Source: Nemophila menziesii
Taxonomy: Eukaryota; Streptophyta; Magnoliopsida; Boraginales; Hydrophyllaceae
Reading direction: 5' to 3'
NCBI GenBank assembly: GCA_029959085.1
Contig: JARWIR010000038.1
Location: forward strand, 5,774,915 to 5,838,914
Length of the DNA stretch: 64,000 nucleotides
Below the pieces are notes generated by a model. It was not told the origin of the DNA. It was given only the letters and a program-made list of their open reading frames with translations, and ran no database searches. The position numbers were made by a program, and so were the translations under genes. This document shows positions 1-12,039 of the stretch, in pieces. Position 1 is the first letter of the stretch. Every line of letters starts with the position of its first letter.

Positions 1-209
1 TTCTCTTGCAAGTTAGCTATTATGACGTCCTTTTTGATGTGAGATGTCAAGCTACTTATTTTCTTATTTTTCTTTTCTTTTCAATACTTTTTCTTTTCTT
101 TTAGACCCCGACAAAAGGTTACATTAACACAAGTGCATCATCAAATAACAAATATGAATAAGCTCAAAAATACCCATCCAATGATGTTTCCCATAATTGT
201 TCCCACTAC
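1..209 (-). mobile_element. Athila-like 3' UTR fragment (copy A)
   Basis: This non-coding piece repeats, in the same order, landmarks of two longer copies at about 3380-3580 and 60280-60500: tttttgatgtgagatgtcaa, then accccgacaaaaggttaca, then ccccaaactcaagctctaaa. In those copies the segment lies between an LTR and the body of a minus-strand Athila-like (Ty3/gypsy) element, so this is taken as the same 3' untranslated region. The window edge cuts it on the left, and an antisense LINE fragment follows on the right. Confidence 0.6.
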
Positions 210-246
210 CCCAAACTCAAGCTCTAAATATGAGCTTGAGTTTGGG
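210..246. repeat. Perfect 15-bp inverted repeat with 7-bp loop
   Basis: CCCAAACTCAAGCTC, a taaatat spacer, then its exact reverse complement. The left arm is the conserved Athila UTR sequence. The right arm replaces the expected continuation seen at 60510, so the hairpin marks the junction with the neighbouring LINE fragment. Confidence 0.85.
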
Positions 247-249
247 TGG

Positions 250-1660
250 TATAAAACAATTTCCAAAATAATATAGTACAACTTTGACTCTGAATATTTC
301 TTGCCCCCACTCTGAAAACCACAACTTTGTCTTCTTCCATTGAAGGGGGCTTAGTCAGCTCCAAATTCATGGCATGTGTGAATTACATGGATCCTTATTG
401 AACACCTCAAAGTAATGACTCCCATGCTCACCTCGATAGATATTGTTATAGAAGTTTGAGGTCTTCGACCCAAACCCCTTTTTTATCTTGAATCCTAATG
501 ATCATGTTCCTTCTTATTTTCATTGATACATAAGCCTAAAAGAAGTGTTCCTCTCACCATGTTCATTCCAGTTCTCCCTAGATCAATCCTTCTTGAAAGC
601 TTGCTCTAGACTCCAAATATTTTCCAGGGACCTTGTAATTGCCACAATCTCCATTAGCATCTTTGTAGAGCAGTCTTTATTCTGAAGGATTGTAAGTCGT
701 CTTTGGAGACTTTAAATAAGCAATGAATTATTCTTGAATTTTCTTTTGCTCCATCGATAAAAAACCCCAATCATAATTTTTTTTCATTTCCTAAGCCATA
801 CCTTCCACACTTTCAATAAAATCCCCCAACAGTGAAGGAACATCTCCTCACATGTTAACTTATTGAGCCAGAAATGCTCCACCTTGTGTTTTGTATGGGT
901 TCCCAAAAAAATCATTGAAATCAACTATTATTTGAGAGTAATCACATCCAATATCTGGAGGAACTGTGAGAGTAGCATTAGGAAAAAGTTTGATCTATCT
1001 TTGATCTCCAAGAACCCTGTCGAGTCTAGCTTTAACTTGTTGCTCCTTTTCTCTACGATTCGACCATGTGAAAAAAAGCATCCTTTAGGAAAAAGATAAA
1101 AAAAGGAATTTTTATATGATGAACTTATAAAAGGCATCCATGTGACTATCATTGTCCTCTCTTATTCCATGTTTCTCAAAGAATTCTTATTAGTCGTTGA
1201 AATCCCCAACAGTCCCCTATGGTCCATCAAAACGACTACTTTGATATGAAATTTCTCCCCACAATTCTAGACGTTCCCCAAAATCATTTGGAGTGTGTAC
1301 AAAAAAAAAGATACCAAAAAGATCCCCCAAGTTCTTTAACATTAGTAACATTAAGAAAATTACACAAAAACAAAATATCAAGGAAGATATAATTATTCCA
1401 TGCAAGGAGGAATTCTCCTGATAACCTCTTATCACCTACTGGGGGGACAAGAAAAGATATACTAAAATCCTTGCAAAAGTTCTTAACAAAACCATCCACA
1501 CTACAAGACTTTAACTTAGTTTCAAAGACACACAATATTAACTTAAAAAAAGTAATAAATAGGGAGGAAATATGGCGTTTTTGTCAAGGGACAACCACTC
1601 CCTTGGCTATGCCAGCACATGAACTTCATAATGGTTTTGCAGCTCAATTTAGGGCAAGCA
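250..1660 (-). pseudogene. LINE (L1-type) ORF2 fragment: endonuclease and linker
   Basis: Read on the minus strand in several frames, this is the N-terminal half of a plant L1-type ORF2. Near 1625 is MKFMCWHSQGSGCPLT, matching the family's opening WNCRGLG motif. Then come FETKLKS (normally xETK), SGEFLLAW (normally SGGLLLxW), and a segment ending NDFGERLELWGEISYQSS, normally followed by the GDFN motif. Near 1050, SNKLKLDSTGF corresponds to the RLDR region before the DHSP box. Near 480, NMIIRIQDKKGVWVEDL matches the linker before reverse transcriptase. Frameshifts and stops are frequent, and the RT, zinc finger and RNase H parts are absent. It lies between Athila-derived sequence on both sides, suggesting insertion followed by truncation. 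No poly(A) or target duplication was found. Confidence 0.75.
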
Positions 1661-1739
1661 CGCATCCCTTTAGAGTTTGTTCCTCCTCCTCCCAAGAACT
1701 GTTTTTTCCCATACTTCCTGAGTCATAATGGTTCAAATC

Positions 1740-2715
1740 CTAATGACTACTTGGTTACTCAAGACCTTACGCTTCACTAACACTATCTATACTTGATCAG
1801 GGCACAAACATGAAATAAGATAAAGCATATTATAAATGGAAAATAACCCAATTCATTTAAATATAAATATCCCAAAATCAATTAAACAACAAAATATTTA
1901 TCTAAGGTTCATACCCATAGCAATCCTCAAGCAAAAGAGGTTTAGTTCAAAATGTAAAACTAAAAACTAAAGATAAATAATGGAAGAATCATTTTTAGAA
2001 GATAAAACGGAATAAAATTAACCTAATACTTGGATGAAAATGGATATGGAATGGTGAATAATGGTGGAATCGGGTGAAAACCCTTCTCCTTTTCCTTTTC
2101 TCCTTTGTCCATGCGTGTAGCTTTTTCCCAATGTGTAATTTTTCTTGTATATTGAATTAGGAGCTTCTAAAATACTTATATACTAACCTATAAAATATGT
2201 AGGCCAAAAGGATCACTTAAATGAGTTACAAATAGCCTACCCATATTTTGCTAGTGCTGGATAGTTTCGAGTCACGGTGGAAGCAAGTGCCATAACTTCT
2301 TCATATCAACTCCGCCTTGACTTCTCTAACTTTTCATGTGTCACTGACTTCAATATCTATCCAAGTAAAACCTAAAAAAGAATCCAAATCTTTGAGCAAT
2401 TAATCATGGTGACAGAATAAACTGACGTCAAAGATTTTTCCAGTAAACGCACTAACTTTTCCAAAGTATCTTTTAGATCCTTTTACGCCTTGCTTGGGTT
2501 TGGACTTGACTTTTACTCATCATATTGGGATCGAGTTTTAACCATGTACCTAAAAGTTACACACTTAACACACAATTAAGGCACAAAAACTCTATAAATA
2601 GCAATATGTCCAAAAAGAGATGAAATAGTATGATATGTCAAATATTAGGGAATAACCCCTCACTTAGGTCCAATAAACCTCATAAATATATCTCGTGAAT
2701 AGTTAATCTATCACA
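1740..2715 (-). mobile_element. Truncated Athila-type LTR (copy B)
   Basis: The right end reads aatctatcaca, the complement of the family's LTR start TGTGATA, and is followed at once by Athila-like UTR sequence (copy B). Internally it shares landmarks with the complete LTRs, such as the cctaaaagttacacacttaacacac block near 2550 and the ggttcat block near 1907. The outer 700 bp or so of the LTR, present in other copies, is missing, and LINE sequence stands there instead. It is too diverged from the LTR at 8792-10219 for me to be sure they are a pair. Confidence 0.6.
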
Positions 2716-4330
2716 AAGTAGGAGTTATCCAGACCCCTAACTCAAAGTTTTGTCGTCCCGACAAAATAAATGAAAATTAAAACTAGGGACTAAGTCTAAC
2801 TAATCAAAGAAGAAGGAGATATAGAAAAATAATTAATGATATTAAAGAAACTACCCTAACAAGACTCATATAGTAGCGTCCAAGAATTAATACACAAAAA
2901 TACACATAATATAAAGCAATCATCATGTAACAAATTCAAGATTGGATTAACTTCGCAATGCAAGAAGGAGCGGTTCTCACTTAGGTTGGTATGGTGGCTA
3001 TAGGGTGTTCATAGGTCCTACCTAGAGTCTAATGTACCACCTAGCTATTCTCTAATCGCTCAATTTTTACTTAACCATGTACTTAGAAATCCTAAGGTCT
3101 TTTTGGTTATAGCGTAGGCTTAGGGACGGTATGATATGTATATTTGTGTAACTATAAATCCTAAGGCCTTTTTGGTTATAACGTAGGCTTAGGGACGATA
3201 TGAAGTGTGATTTTTCTCTCTCCTCACTAGACATCAATGAATATCCCTAGATCTTGAGTTACACTCGAAGATATTCTCACTCTACCCACTTTTTGATGCT
3301 CTTACTTAGCATCCCCAAGTAACCTAATAGCTTTCATGACGATTTCCAAAAAAAACCCTTTGCTAGTTTTTTTTCATTCTTCTTTTCTATATTTATTTTG
3401 TAAGTTGGAAACGACACTCTTTTTGAGGTGAGATGTCATGCTACTTATTTTTATTTTTTAATAGAACCCAGAAAATGGTCACAATACAAATATCATCAAT
3501 ATCGCACAAATATGAAATCCCACCCGATGTGTTCCCATGATGATTCCTACCACCTCAAACTCAATCTCTAAATACGACTAGTTTTAGGGTTGCGACTCGA
3601 GTGCAGGTCATACGGGAAAGATCTATAAACTAAGGGATAGGGCTTATAACATGGAGACAAGAGAAGTCTTAAGGCTTTGAAGGGGCTAAGATGGATAATG
3701 ATTCAATTAAAATGGGTGAGCAGGCTAAAGGACTCAAGTGTCTTAACAAAGATCTGCCTTAGTCATCATCCTAACTACTAGGTCTCGTTATTTTTTCACT
3801 TTTAGTTCATAAGCTAAGTAGTTTATTCACTAGTTCAGACCTTACATTCTACACACCGCTCAAGGCTTCCTAATATCAAACTTAACTTCTATGCATTGCT
3901 TATTAATCCTTTATGTCCTTTATCAAATATTTTCATGCAAGTATCTTATGCTTTTTGTGACATAGTCCAACTGCATACTATATACTACCATTGTCTTGTT
4001 AAAATTATGCTTAAAAGGTACATTTACTATATTATACACCAATTCCTTATACTAATTTTTTTAAATTTTTATTATTTTTCAGAAAGCAATTAAAAAAAAT
4101 GGGAGTGAGGATAACGAATCTCCACCTTTAACTCAAAACTGAGTCATGTCCTATGACTCGAAAAGACACAAAAAGCAATAGAATTTACTAATATACACTA
4201 ACACATAAGAACTTATGGAGAGAGGTTAGGAGATGCTACTCGGCCGACACACATCTCCTCAAATTCGCGATTAGAAGGAGACTCTTGTTCTTCCACAATT
4301 TTCTCCATGATTCTGTCAATTTATCTAGCT
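2716..4330 (-). mobile_element. Athila-like 3' UTR (copy B)
   Basis: The segment is collinear with 59638-61200. Shared landmarks in order are: aactcaaag followed by tcgtcccgac near 2745; gaaatcctaaggtcttt near 3084, repeated near 3145; tagggacggtatgatat near 3121; the gatgtgagatgtca-like block near 3425; and gagtcatgtcctatgactcg near 4142. It contains no supported coding region; short open frames here are chance. A direct repeat of about 60 bp around 'cctaaggtctttttggttata' (3083-3145 and 3149-3205) is specific to this copy. It ends where LINE sequence begins. Confidence 0.6.
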
Positions 4331-4439
4331 TTTCTCAGTTGGTACTTGACACTACCGTAGTGCTTCTTTTATAAATTGGTAATCCTATTCATCAACATCA
4401 ATCCCCACTCTGGAGGCTCAGGTTCAAATATATTGGTTC

Positions 4440-7400
4440 CTTCAAGCGGAGTTAAGGATGAACATCAAAGTGTTGTCTACGGGTCAGCAAGTAATTAACA
4501 TTGGAGTTGATAAATATGGTTTTGAATTATGGGTTGTATCAGCTATCTATGTGAGAACGAATCCGGCTGAACACAATGAGTAGTGGGTAGCCCTGAAAGA
4601 TGATTTCCAGGGGTGTGAAGTTCCTTGGTTAATAGTCAAAGACTTCAATCAAGCGGGTAAAGAGAAATATAAGAGAGGAGGGATAATAGGAGTCACCAGG
4701 AAAATGGAGAAATTCGAGGAATGGAGACAAATATGTGAATAAATTGATATAGGGTTTAGAGGTCCGCGTTTCACTTGGTCGGACTCTTATAACACAGGTT
4801 TTCATATCTTAAGGAGACTGGATAGAACATATGGGAACACATTGATTAATGCACTATTACCACAAGCTAAAGTGTCTCACCTCAATCGAGCATATTCAGA
4901 CCATTCGCCCGTACTAACACAACTTGTAGGTGATGGTCCTCGTCTGCGTAGTGGGAACCATTTTGAATTTGAGTTGGCCTGGACTCTACACACGGATGTG
5001 CCGAGTTTTTTTCATGCAAAATTAGATACTAATCAGACGGATTTGGGAGAAAGTATTGCAAGTATGCAACAAAATCTGCAGACGTGGAAATCTAAGGTAT
5101 TTGGGGACATTAACCGTGAAAAGAGGCTTCTTATCGTGAGACTAAGGGGAATTCCGAGGCCACTAGAGTACAAATATAATTAATCACTTTTTAGACTTTG
5201 GAAAAGTTTGAGGGAGGAGTATCTCAGTGTTTTGTAAGAAGAAAAATACTTTGGTTTCGATGGTCAAAAGAAAAGTTGATTCATTCGGGGATCAGAATAC
5301 GCGATACTATCATTTGTCAACCATTTGCGAGAGAAAATTGCCTAGAATAGTAAAGCTATGGAATGGTAATGAGAACTGGGTAACAATGAGATAGAGGTCT
5401 AGAACATAGATTGGGATTTCTTTTGACGCTTGTACTCGATCGAGGATTATTTTATTGGTCTGTTCTTGCTACCGAACATTACTCAGTTAGGTGAAAATGA
5501 GATGAGTATCCTGGGGGAAGAGTTTTCAGATGATGAGATTTGGGAGGTTGTCTTTCACGCAAATCTTACAAAGGCACATGGGCCTGATGGGATGTCTTCG
5601 GTATTCAATAAGAAATGCTGGACATCAGTGGATCCAGCAGTGTGTGATATTATGAAACACTGTGTTAGAACTAGCGAGGTGCCGCCACACTTAAACGGTA
5701 CCTTTGTGCATCTTATTCTGAAGATTAATGATCTAGAGAAGGTTAGCCATTTACGCTCTATTAGGTTAATTAACGTTCCAATTAAGTTTGTTATGACAAC
5801 GATGGTGAATATATTATGGCCAATGTTTGTTGATCACATTGGTGCTAATCAAACTAGTTTCCCTCCTAGTGCTCCACCATGGATAATATAGTTCTTCTTC
5901 AAGAAGTAGTCGATCAGTTGTATAAGAAGACGTGCAAGAGTAGATTCATGGCAGTTAATTTTGACCTTGCGATAGCTTACGATAAACAGAGTTGGAGATT
6001 CTTAGAAGACACCATCACAAACTTCAGTTTGCCTTGATCTTGGGGACTTCTTATTATATTTGCTATGCGTTCTAATTCTATGCACATATTATGGAATGGA
6101 GTCCCACTAGATCCGTTTGTACTGAGCAGAGGAATCTGTCAAGGAGGCCCCTTCTCTTAATATATGTTTGTGATGTGTATGGAGCGGTTGTCCCTTTTGA
6201 TTCAAAGACTTTGCTATAGTAGGGAATGGGCATCAATCCGTCTTCAGATTCAGGGGTCACGGATCTCTCACATGTTTTTCCCGATGATTGATCCTTTTTA
6301 CAGAGGCGTTGGAAAACCAAATTGAGTTGATGAAGGGTCTAATGAAGTCATTCTGTGATGAAGCAGGTCAAACATTAAGCAAGGAAAAATCGATAATCTT
6401 CTTCTCAAAAAATGTGTAACAAGAATGGAAGGTTGAACTAGCGGCAAGAAGCAGTTTTATGCTAAGCGATTCCGTGGGCATGTATTTGGGTACTCCTTTT
6501 TGTGCAAGACTTCTCCCAAGAGAAATTCATAGACAGTTACATATGAGCATGAGAAATACCGAGTTCGAAGGCACATAATCTCCCTCTAGCAAGGAGGGTA
6601 ACGCTTGCAAAAACGATCCTTAGCGCCATACCAACATACATTATGCAAACCATGAAATTTATGATCTATGTGTGTAATGAAACCGATAAGATTATTCGTG
6701 AGTTCATTTGGGGCACAAATGGTGAGTCGAGGAAGATAAACTGGTTCTCTTGGGAGAAGTTGTGTAGAAATAAGATTGATGGAGGGTTGGGTTTTCGAAC
6801 GAAAAAAGCTTTAATAAAGCATTACTCGCTAAATTAGGATGGAAGATTTTTAAAGGTGATCAGGCACTTTTGGCTAAGGAGTTAAAGAAAAAATATTTTG
6901 AGGAAGGCTTTATGAATCGTTTATCTAAACTATCAGACTCAAGAGTACGTAAAAGTTTACTTGAGGGGCTAGAGGCACTGGCGAACGAAATCGAAGATGT
7001 GTATAATGAGAAAGGGTGATGGAATAAGTGGAAGTTAGAGGCATCATTTCTCAGTCAAATCAGCCTACAAATCGCTCAAGGCGTCGGCTGTGGTTTTTAG
7101 ACGGGATGAGATTTGGGCCCTCAAATGTCCGTAAATTTTTATGTCCTTCTTTGGCGAGCCGTATAAGATCGCCTATCCACCGTAGTTAACCTCATGAAGC
7201 ATGGTATGGATGTGTCCCCAATATGCAAGGTTTGTGGAGGAACCCAAGAAACGACATCTCATCTATTTTTGAGACTGGAGGTATATGGTGATTTATGGGA
7301 TGTGTGGCATGAGCTCAAAAAATTGCGTAAAGTAGCTATATTGGAGCAGGGTCACTCGAACTTAGTGGCTATTGTTCCATTCGGTAATAATCACAGTGCC

Positions 7401-8350
7401 GATAGGTTGGAAAGCATCATCAGTGATGGACTTTTATAGGAGACAGAAGTGTCTACAAGGTGACCAGCTCACAGGGAAGGAATGAATTTGAATAGGGACG
7501 ACACAGTGCTATTATGAAAAAACAACAAAAACTTTATTTTGTCACATCGGGAGGATATTAACAACCCTATATTCGCATAATAGACGGGTAACATGGGAGC
7601 AGGTACATGTCAGTTTGAGCACTGTAACGAATAATGCAATAGCTAGATCACCGGACGTTGAGTGGTGAAATGCGTTGATAGGAAGTAAGGGAATACCAGG
7701 AGTGGCTGGCCACTACCACAAATTCCCCATGCTGGCATATATGGGTTGATTGAAAAAATGACATGTTTTGAAGAAAATTTCCGCAAGAAATCGAGTAGAA
7801 CACTCAGAGAAATGGTCAAAAATACCGCGGTGGGTTGTGTCCAAGATTGAGGTAGAGAGCGTGACAGGGGAGGGGTAATTGTTTTGGCAAGAAGCATCCT
7901 AGTTAAATGGGTCAAACCGGCTTTTGGAGTTAAGCTTAATATCTATGGGGAATTATCGCACATGTCGAATAGAGCTGGAGTTGGGGCTCTTTTCCGCGAT
8001 GGCAAAGGAGATTTCTTAGGAGGTTTTGCGGGTTCTTGTAAAGTAAATTCAGCGTTTCAAGTCGAAATCTTGCGCTACAATTTGGTTTATATATGACAAT
8101 TACTTGGGAATATGAGATAGTTTTCAATGAGACCGATTTTCTCAAGTTACATACGCTAGTGAAGGGCGATTGGTCAGATGAAATACTTGAAGAGTGTTAA
8201 AACATACTTGCAGATCGTACTAATTTAAATATTTTTCATGTGTATCAAGAAACGAATTTTTATGTGGATTGGATGGAAAAATGGGCGCCAAATTGGGGGG
8301 AGAAAAAATTCCCGTACATGGACCCACCAAAAAATCTTGCAATTTGACTA
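4440..8350 (+). pseudogene. LINE (L1-type) ORF2, nearly full length, broken
   Basis: Domains appear in the usual plant L1 order. Endonuclease, 4500-4960: PWLIVKDFN (normally GDFN), RFTWSD, RRLDR and SDHSPVL. Linker, 4960-5400. Reverse transcriptase, 5430-6700: AHGPDGM, then CQGGPFS (normally RQGDPLS), then SHMFF followed after a frameshift by ILFTEALENQ where the catalytic FADD should be. Post-RT region, 6643-6840: FIWGTNGESRKINWFSWEKLC and GGLGFR. Zinc finger (zf-RVT), 7194-7440: ICKVCGGTQETTSHLF. RNase H, 7884-8340: AGVGALFRDGKGDFLGGF and the tail VDWMEKWAPNWGEKKFP. Many stops and frameshifts make it inactive. It lies between an Athila UTR on the left and Athila gag start on the right, so it probably inserted inside that older element. 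ORF1 is not present. Confidence 0.85.
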
Positions 8351-8514
8351 AGCATATCTTAATTTCCGTGGCTTGGATCACTGGAGGGAAAATCCCTGAT
8401 GGTTGAACTCGAAAAGGTGCTTCCAGCTCTGGGAGATATTTTTTGCAACGTTAAATATTCAGAGGATTCACTCCTTGTGGTGATACTGGTGGAGCGATAG
8501 GAACTTGTTGATTA

Positions 8515-8650
8515 TACTAATGATATTTTCCCCCAAGTGGATCTACGTTATCGACTACTCCTCCACACATGGCTTCCTTCTTCTTTTCTTCTCTTTTGCA
8601 TTTATTATAAGCCCTTATTATGTCCTCGGGGTTCGAGTACATACACAAAT
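8515..8650 (-). pseudogene. Athila-like gag N-terminal fragment
   Basis: On the minus strand an open frame begins about 100 bp downstream of the primer-binding site and reads MYSNPEDIIRAYNKCKRE followed by a lysine-rich stretch. Position and charge resemble the start of Athila gag. Only about 45 residues survive before LINE-derived sequence replaces it. No conserved gag domain is visible in so short a piece, so the identification rests on its place after the LTR and PBS. Confidence 0.5.
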
Positions 8651-8752
8651 ACATAAAGAACCTTGAAGAGACAAAAACAAAAAGAAAGTGTAAACCTGGA
8701 ACAACTAAAAACTACTACGCTAAAAACTGAACACAATAACTACCGACGAAAA

Positions 8753-8770
8753 TCCCTGGCAGCGGCGCCA
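8753..8770 (-). promoter_or_regulatory. Primer-binding site of Athila-like element
   Basis: The minus strand reads TGGCGCCGCTGCCAGGGA, preceded by CAAGTTTT. This is the usual Athila arrangement, in which the TGGCGCCG...GGGA sequence primes reverse transcription. It sits 21 bp from the LTR end, so the LTR at 8792-10219 is a 5' LTR and its element runs leftwards. Confidence 0.85.
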
Positions 8771-8791
8771 AAAACTTGGTGGGGCTAGAGG

Positions 8792-10219
8792 TGTGATAAA
8801 ATAATGATAATAAAATATAAATAATAAGGATACATACCCTTAACTACCACGATAAACTCACTGCAAGTCTTACTGATTGTTTGCAAGTTTAGTTAGTAAG
8901 TAAGATTCGTTCGCAGGGATTAAGCCTGTTAGCGTAGAATTGTGATTAGGAAAGAATGCATAGTAGAGATTAATTGCTAAATTAAAAGACAAATAATTAA
9001 AGATATAAATATTTGAGAGAATAATTATTAACTATTAAAGCTAATAAATAAAAGTAAATATAATGGAGATGAAAGATATAACTTAGGTTTGCTAGTATGC
9101 ACTATCCTTCTAAATTTATATTCCAGTTATAAGGGTAATTAAAGCTCTTAGAGAGAAGTAGTCAGGATTTTGTATTCAACCAAACCCCCTCCCGGGTGGA
9201 CTTAGGTGGCAACCTAACAATTACCAGGGGCCTTGGGTAAAGGGACCCTGCGCAATGATTAGTGGTTAATCTCAAACCCTAGTGATTATCTAGTTAGACA
9301 AGCACGTCAGGATCACTACTGCACACTAGATGTTTATGTGGTGCTTTTATAATTGAACACCCTTCTGGGTGACGATCCAACTGCTAATAGGGTTATCCCA
9401 TACTCGTGCACTAGCAAGGACATAAAACACATATATGAAATAGATAAGAAGCTTAATCAATTTAAAGGTTAATTCCAAATAACATAAAATAAAGAAATAT
9501 AATTTAAAGAATATACATATGCAACCCAAAGCTATGACAAAATTAGTTCATACTAGAAAGAAGTAAACTAAAAGATGATGCATACTTGTCAACTTGTTTT
9601 TAATGATGAAACATGATACTAGGGATTGATGTTCAAGCAAGGACATGTTTACAATGATAACTAGATGTATTTATAGGTGTTAACCTAGGTCGAAATCTTG
9701 GATTGGAGGCAAGTTATTGGAGTCTTTTTCCAATTCAAATTCATTTCCTAAAATATAGAACGGGATAAACACTAAAGATTGATTTGGTCTTATCTATTTC
9801 GTTACTAATCGGATTTCAACCCACTTCATATGGAAACAACCGCAATTCAAAGATCTATCTGCTCATAAAAGGGATCCCCACAAATTCGTAGCCGATTTCT
9901 CGCAGTATCTAAAACACTTGGCAATTTTTCAGCTTGGCAGCTTTTCCTTTACTAACTCAACTTTTTATCTTTTATCTCTAGATTTTGCCTTGGATCTTAT
10001 TTCCTTAACTCCTTGATATTGATTTGGTATCTACTTATATTCCATATACCTAAGAGTTTCACATTAACACACAAATTATATACCCAAAAATGCTACAAAA
10101 GTAATAAATCTCCAAATTAAGGCATGAATTTAAAAATTATCTAATAACGGAAAAAAATCAGTTAACAATGAATAAAATGCACCTAAAATGATGTCTCTAA
10201 ACTAGATCAATATATCACA
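8792..10219 (-). mobile_element. Complete Athila-type 5' LTR (copy A)
   Basis: The boundaries are TGTGATAAAAT on the left and ATATATCACA on the right, giving short inverted termini (TGTGATA/TATCACA). Length is about 1,430 bp. It directly abuts the primer-binding site on its left. It is similar over its whole length (about 80% by eye) to the plus-strand LTR at 52962-54490, including the block around cccgggtggacttaggtggc (9193). A TATA-like stretch, tgtatttatagg, occurs near 9665, read downstream on this strand. Target-site duplications were not found because the partner LTR is missing or damaged. Confidence 0.8.
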
Positions 10220-10480
10220 AATATGCAGAAACCAACATTTCATAAAATTGAAGTTCAACTTAAACTTTTAAAATAAAGATCTTACTTTAAAAATGACCAA
10301 ATGAAAATATAATTTATTTGAAATATTTAAATTATTTTCAAATTTTTTATAAATTTCTATAAAATTTAGGGGCAATTATGATCTAAGGCCTATGACCATA
10401 TCAGTTTCTATTATAAAACCAAGTGTAAGTATCTGGTTAGAATAGAGCAACATACCAAAATTGGCCCCCCTTCCTTATCA
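10220..10480. other. AT-rich flank, nothing recognised
   Basis: About 260 bp of AT-rich sequence between the LTR and the C-rich block. No repeat, TIR or coding similarity was seen. Confidence 0.4.
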
Positions 10481-11825
10481 TCACAGTGAAAATGACAAAA
10501 CCAAAAACCCATCCCTATTAAGCATCGGAACCCAAAAAACCCCAACCCATTAGCTCCCTTCTTTCTTCACCTTCCCACCCCACTCTATCTTCACCTCTCG
10601 TCGCTCTCATCTTCCTTCTCCACCATCACCATCCCTCTCCTGTACACTCTCCATCACCCTCCTCTCCTCTGTTCACCATCACCATCCTCACGGTCTCACC
10701 TTCCCTCCCCACCATCACCATCACCCTCCCTCCGCCCCCCTCTCATCTGCACAAGAACAACCGCCGCTGCTCTGCTCCACCATTGAAGGCCTTATTAGAC
10801 CTTCCATCTTCGGTCTCACCTTCCGCCGTTCATCTGCACAAGAACCCACCACCATCATCAAACCCTACACCACCGCCAGCACCACCATCTTCATGAGCAT
10901 CACCATTGCCACCCATCCACTCTATCTTCTTCTGCACCACCATAAGACTATTGGATCTGACATCCAGGCCTCACCTTCATCTAGCAGCTCTCCTGCTAGA
11001 TCTTCGCCTAGAACCATGGAAACCAGCCCCACCAGATATCTCACCTTCCCGCCGAAGCTATCACGGAGAAGATAACCGCCGGTAAGCCCCTCGCCATTCT
11101 CCATCATCAACAAACTGCGCTGCTTCAGAAGAAAACCGTTGAGATTTGTAGGGCCATATTCGCACCACCACCAAGCAGATTACCACCATGGGTACGATCC
11201 CGTGAAGCCCAGCCACACCGTGGGGCCAGCCCAAGCAAGGAAACGTCATGGGTACAACCAGCAAATCGTCGATGTGGGTATAACCCTTGAAGATCAATTC
11301 CGATTTTTTTTTGTTTTTTTTTTAATTTCCACTTGATGTTCTATTTCGATTGTTAAGATATATGTTGATGTTCTTATTTGTTCGAATACTGAGATGTCTA
11401 AAGGATTCTTTGATGTATATGTGTATATGCTATTTTTAAGCCCAACCATAGCCCCACCTAATGTTATTAAACTGCAAAATTATTCCTGTAAAATCTGTTG
11501 TGTGTTCCAATGCAGAACTATGATTTTGTAAAGAGTAGTTGTTGTTTGTTGATCCTATATTGCGAGTGAGAGGAGATTTTCAATTGTTTTCAATTGTTTC
11601 AATTGTTTGATGCTTGTTAACTTTTTTTTGTTGATGGTTACAACCCCAAAACATGAACAAGGTTTGGTATTGGGCCAAGGGTACAACCCCATATTGTGTA
11701 GAGACTTGTTTTTTATCGATGGGTGCAACCCATTAAAAAAAATGTTAGTTATGTTCTAATTGGGTCTGGACCCATGAGGGGAAACTGGGTGATATTGTTC
11801 TCGTGGGTCCGTACCCATCGATACT
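10481..11825. other. C-rich gene-like block followed by GGGT-ACCC motif array
   Basis: From 10481 to about 11300 composition changes sharply to C-rich, with many caccatcacc-type runs and ctcaccttccc repeats. Short open frames exist on both strands but none resembles a known protein, and they disagree with each other. From 11170 to 11820 a quasi-palindromic motif recurs about eight times: gggtacgatcc, gggtacaacc, gggtataaccc, ggttacaacccc, gggtacaacccc, gggtgcaaccc, gggtctggaccc and gggtccgtaccc. The C-rich head plus AT-rich tail with a motif array resembles the organisation of the two elements at 23076 and 25136, so a non-autonomous DNA element is possible. A decayed gene promoter with first exon is an alternative. 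Confidence 0.3.
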
Positions 11826-11827
11826 AA

Positions 11828-12036
11828 GAGTCCATTTGGGATTGATTATTATAGATTTAAAAGAGTTTTTCAGTTAAATTTAAGTATTTTTTGTAAAAAA
11901 TATAAAAAATACATTTTAACATCTAAAATCACTTTAAGTAGTGTTTTTTTAAAATGTGAATTTAAAGTGCAGAGTGTTTTTAAGGATTCAAAATTACTTC
12001 AAATAATTATTTTAAAATGCAATCTCAAACAGACAC
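11828..12036. mobile_element. Tourist-like MITE (PIF/Harbinger), 209 bp
   Basis: Terminal inverted repeats GAGTCCATTTGGGATTG and CAATCTCAAACAGACAC match at 13 of 17 positions when reverse-complemented. They are flanked by a TAA on each side (11825-11827 and 12037-12039), the 3-bp duplication typical of PIF/Harbinger. The interior is AT-rich and non-coding. Confidence 0.75.
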
Positions 12037-12039
12037 TAA

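Noticed and set aside
1740..10219. One intact Athila insertion with paired LTRs
   Set aside because: The two LTRs are much more diverged than expected for a pair and the left one is truncated; kept as a possibility only.
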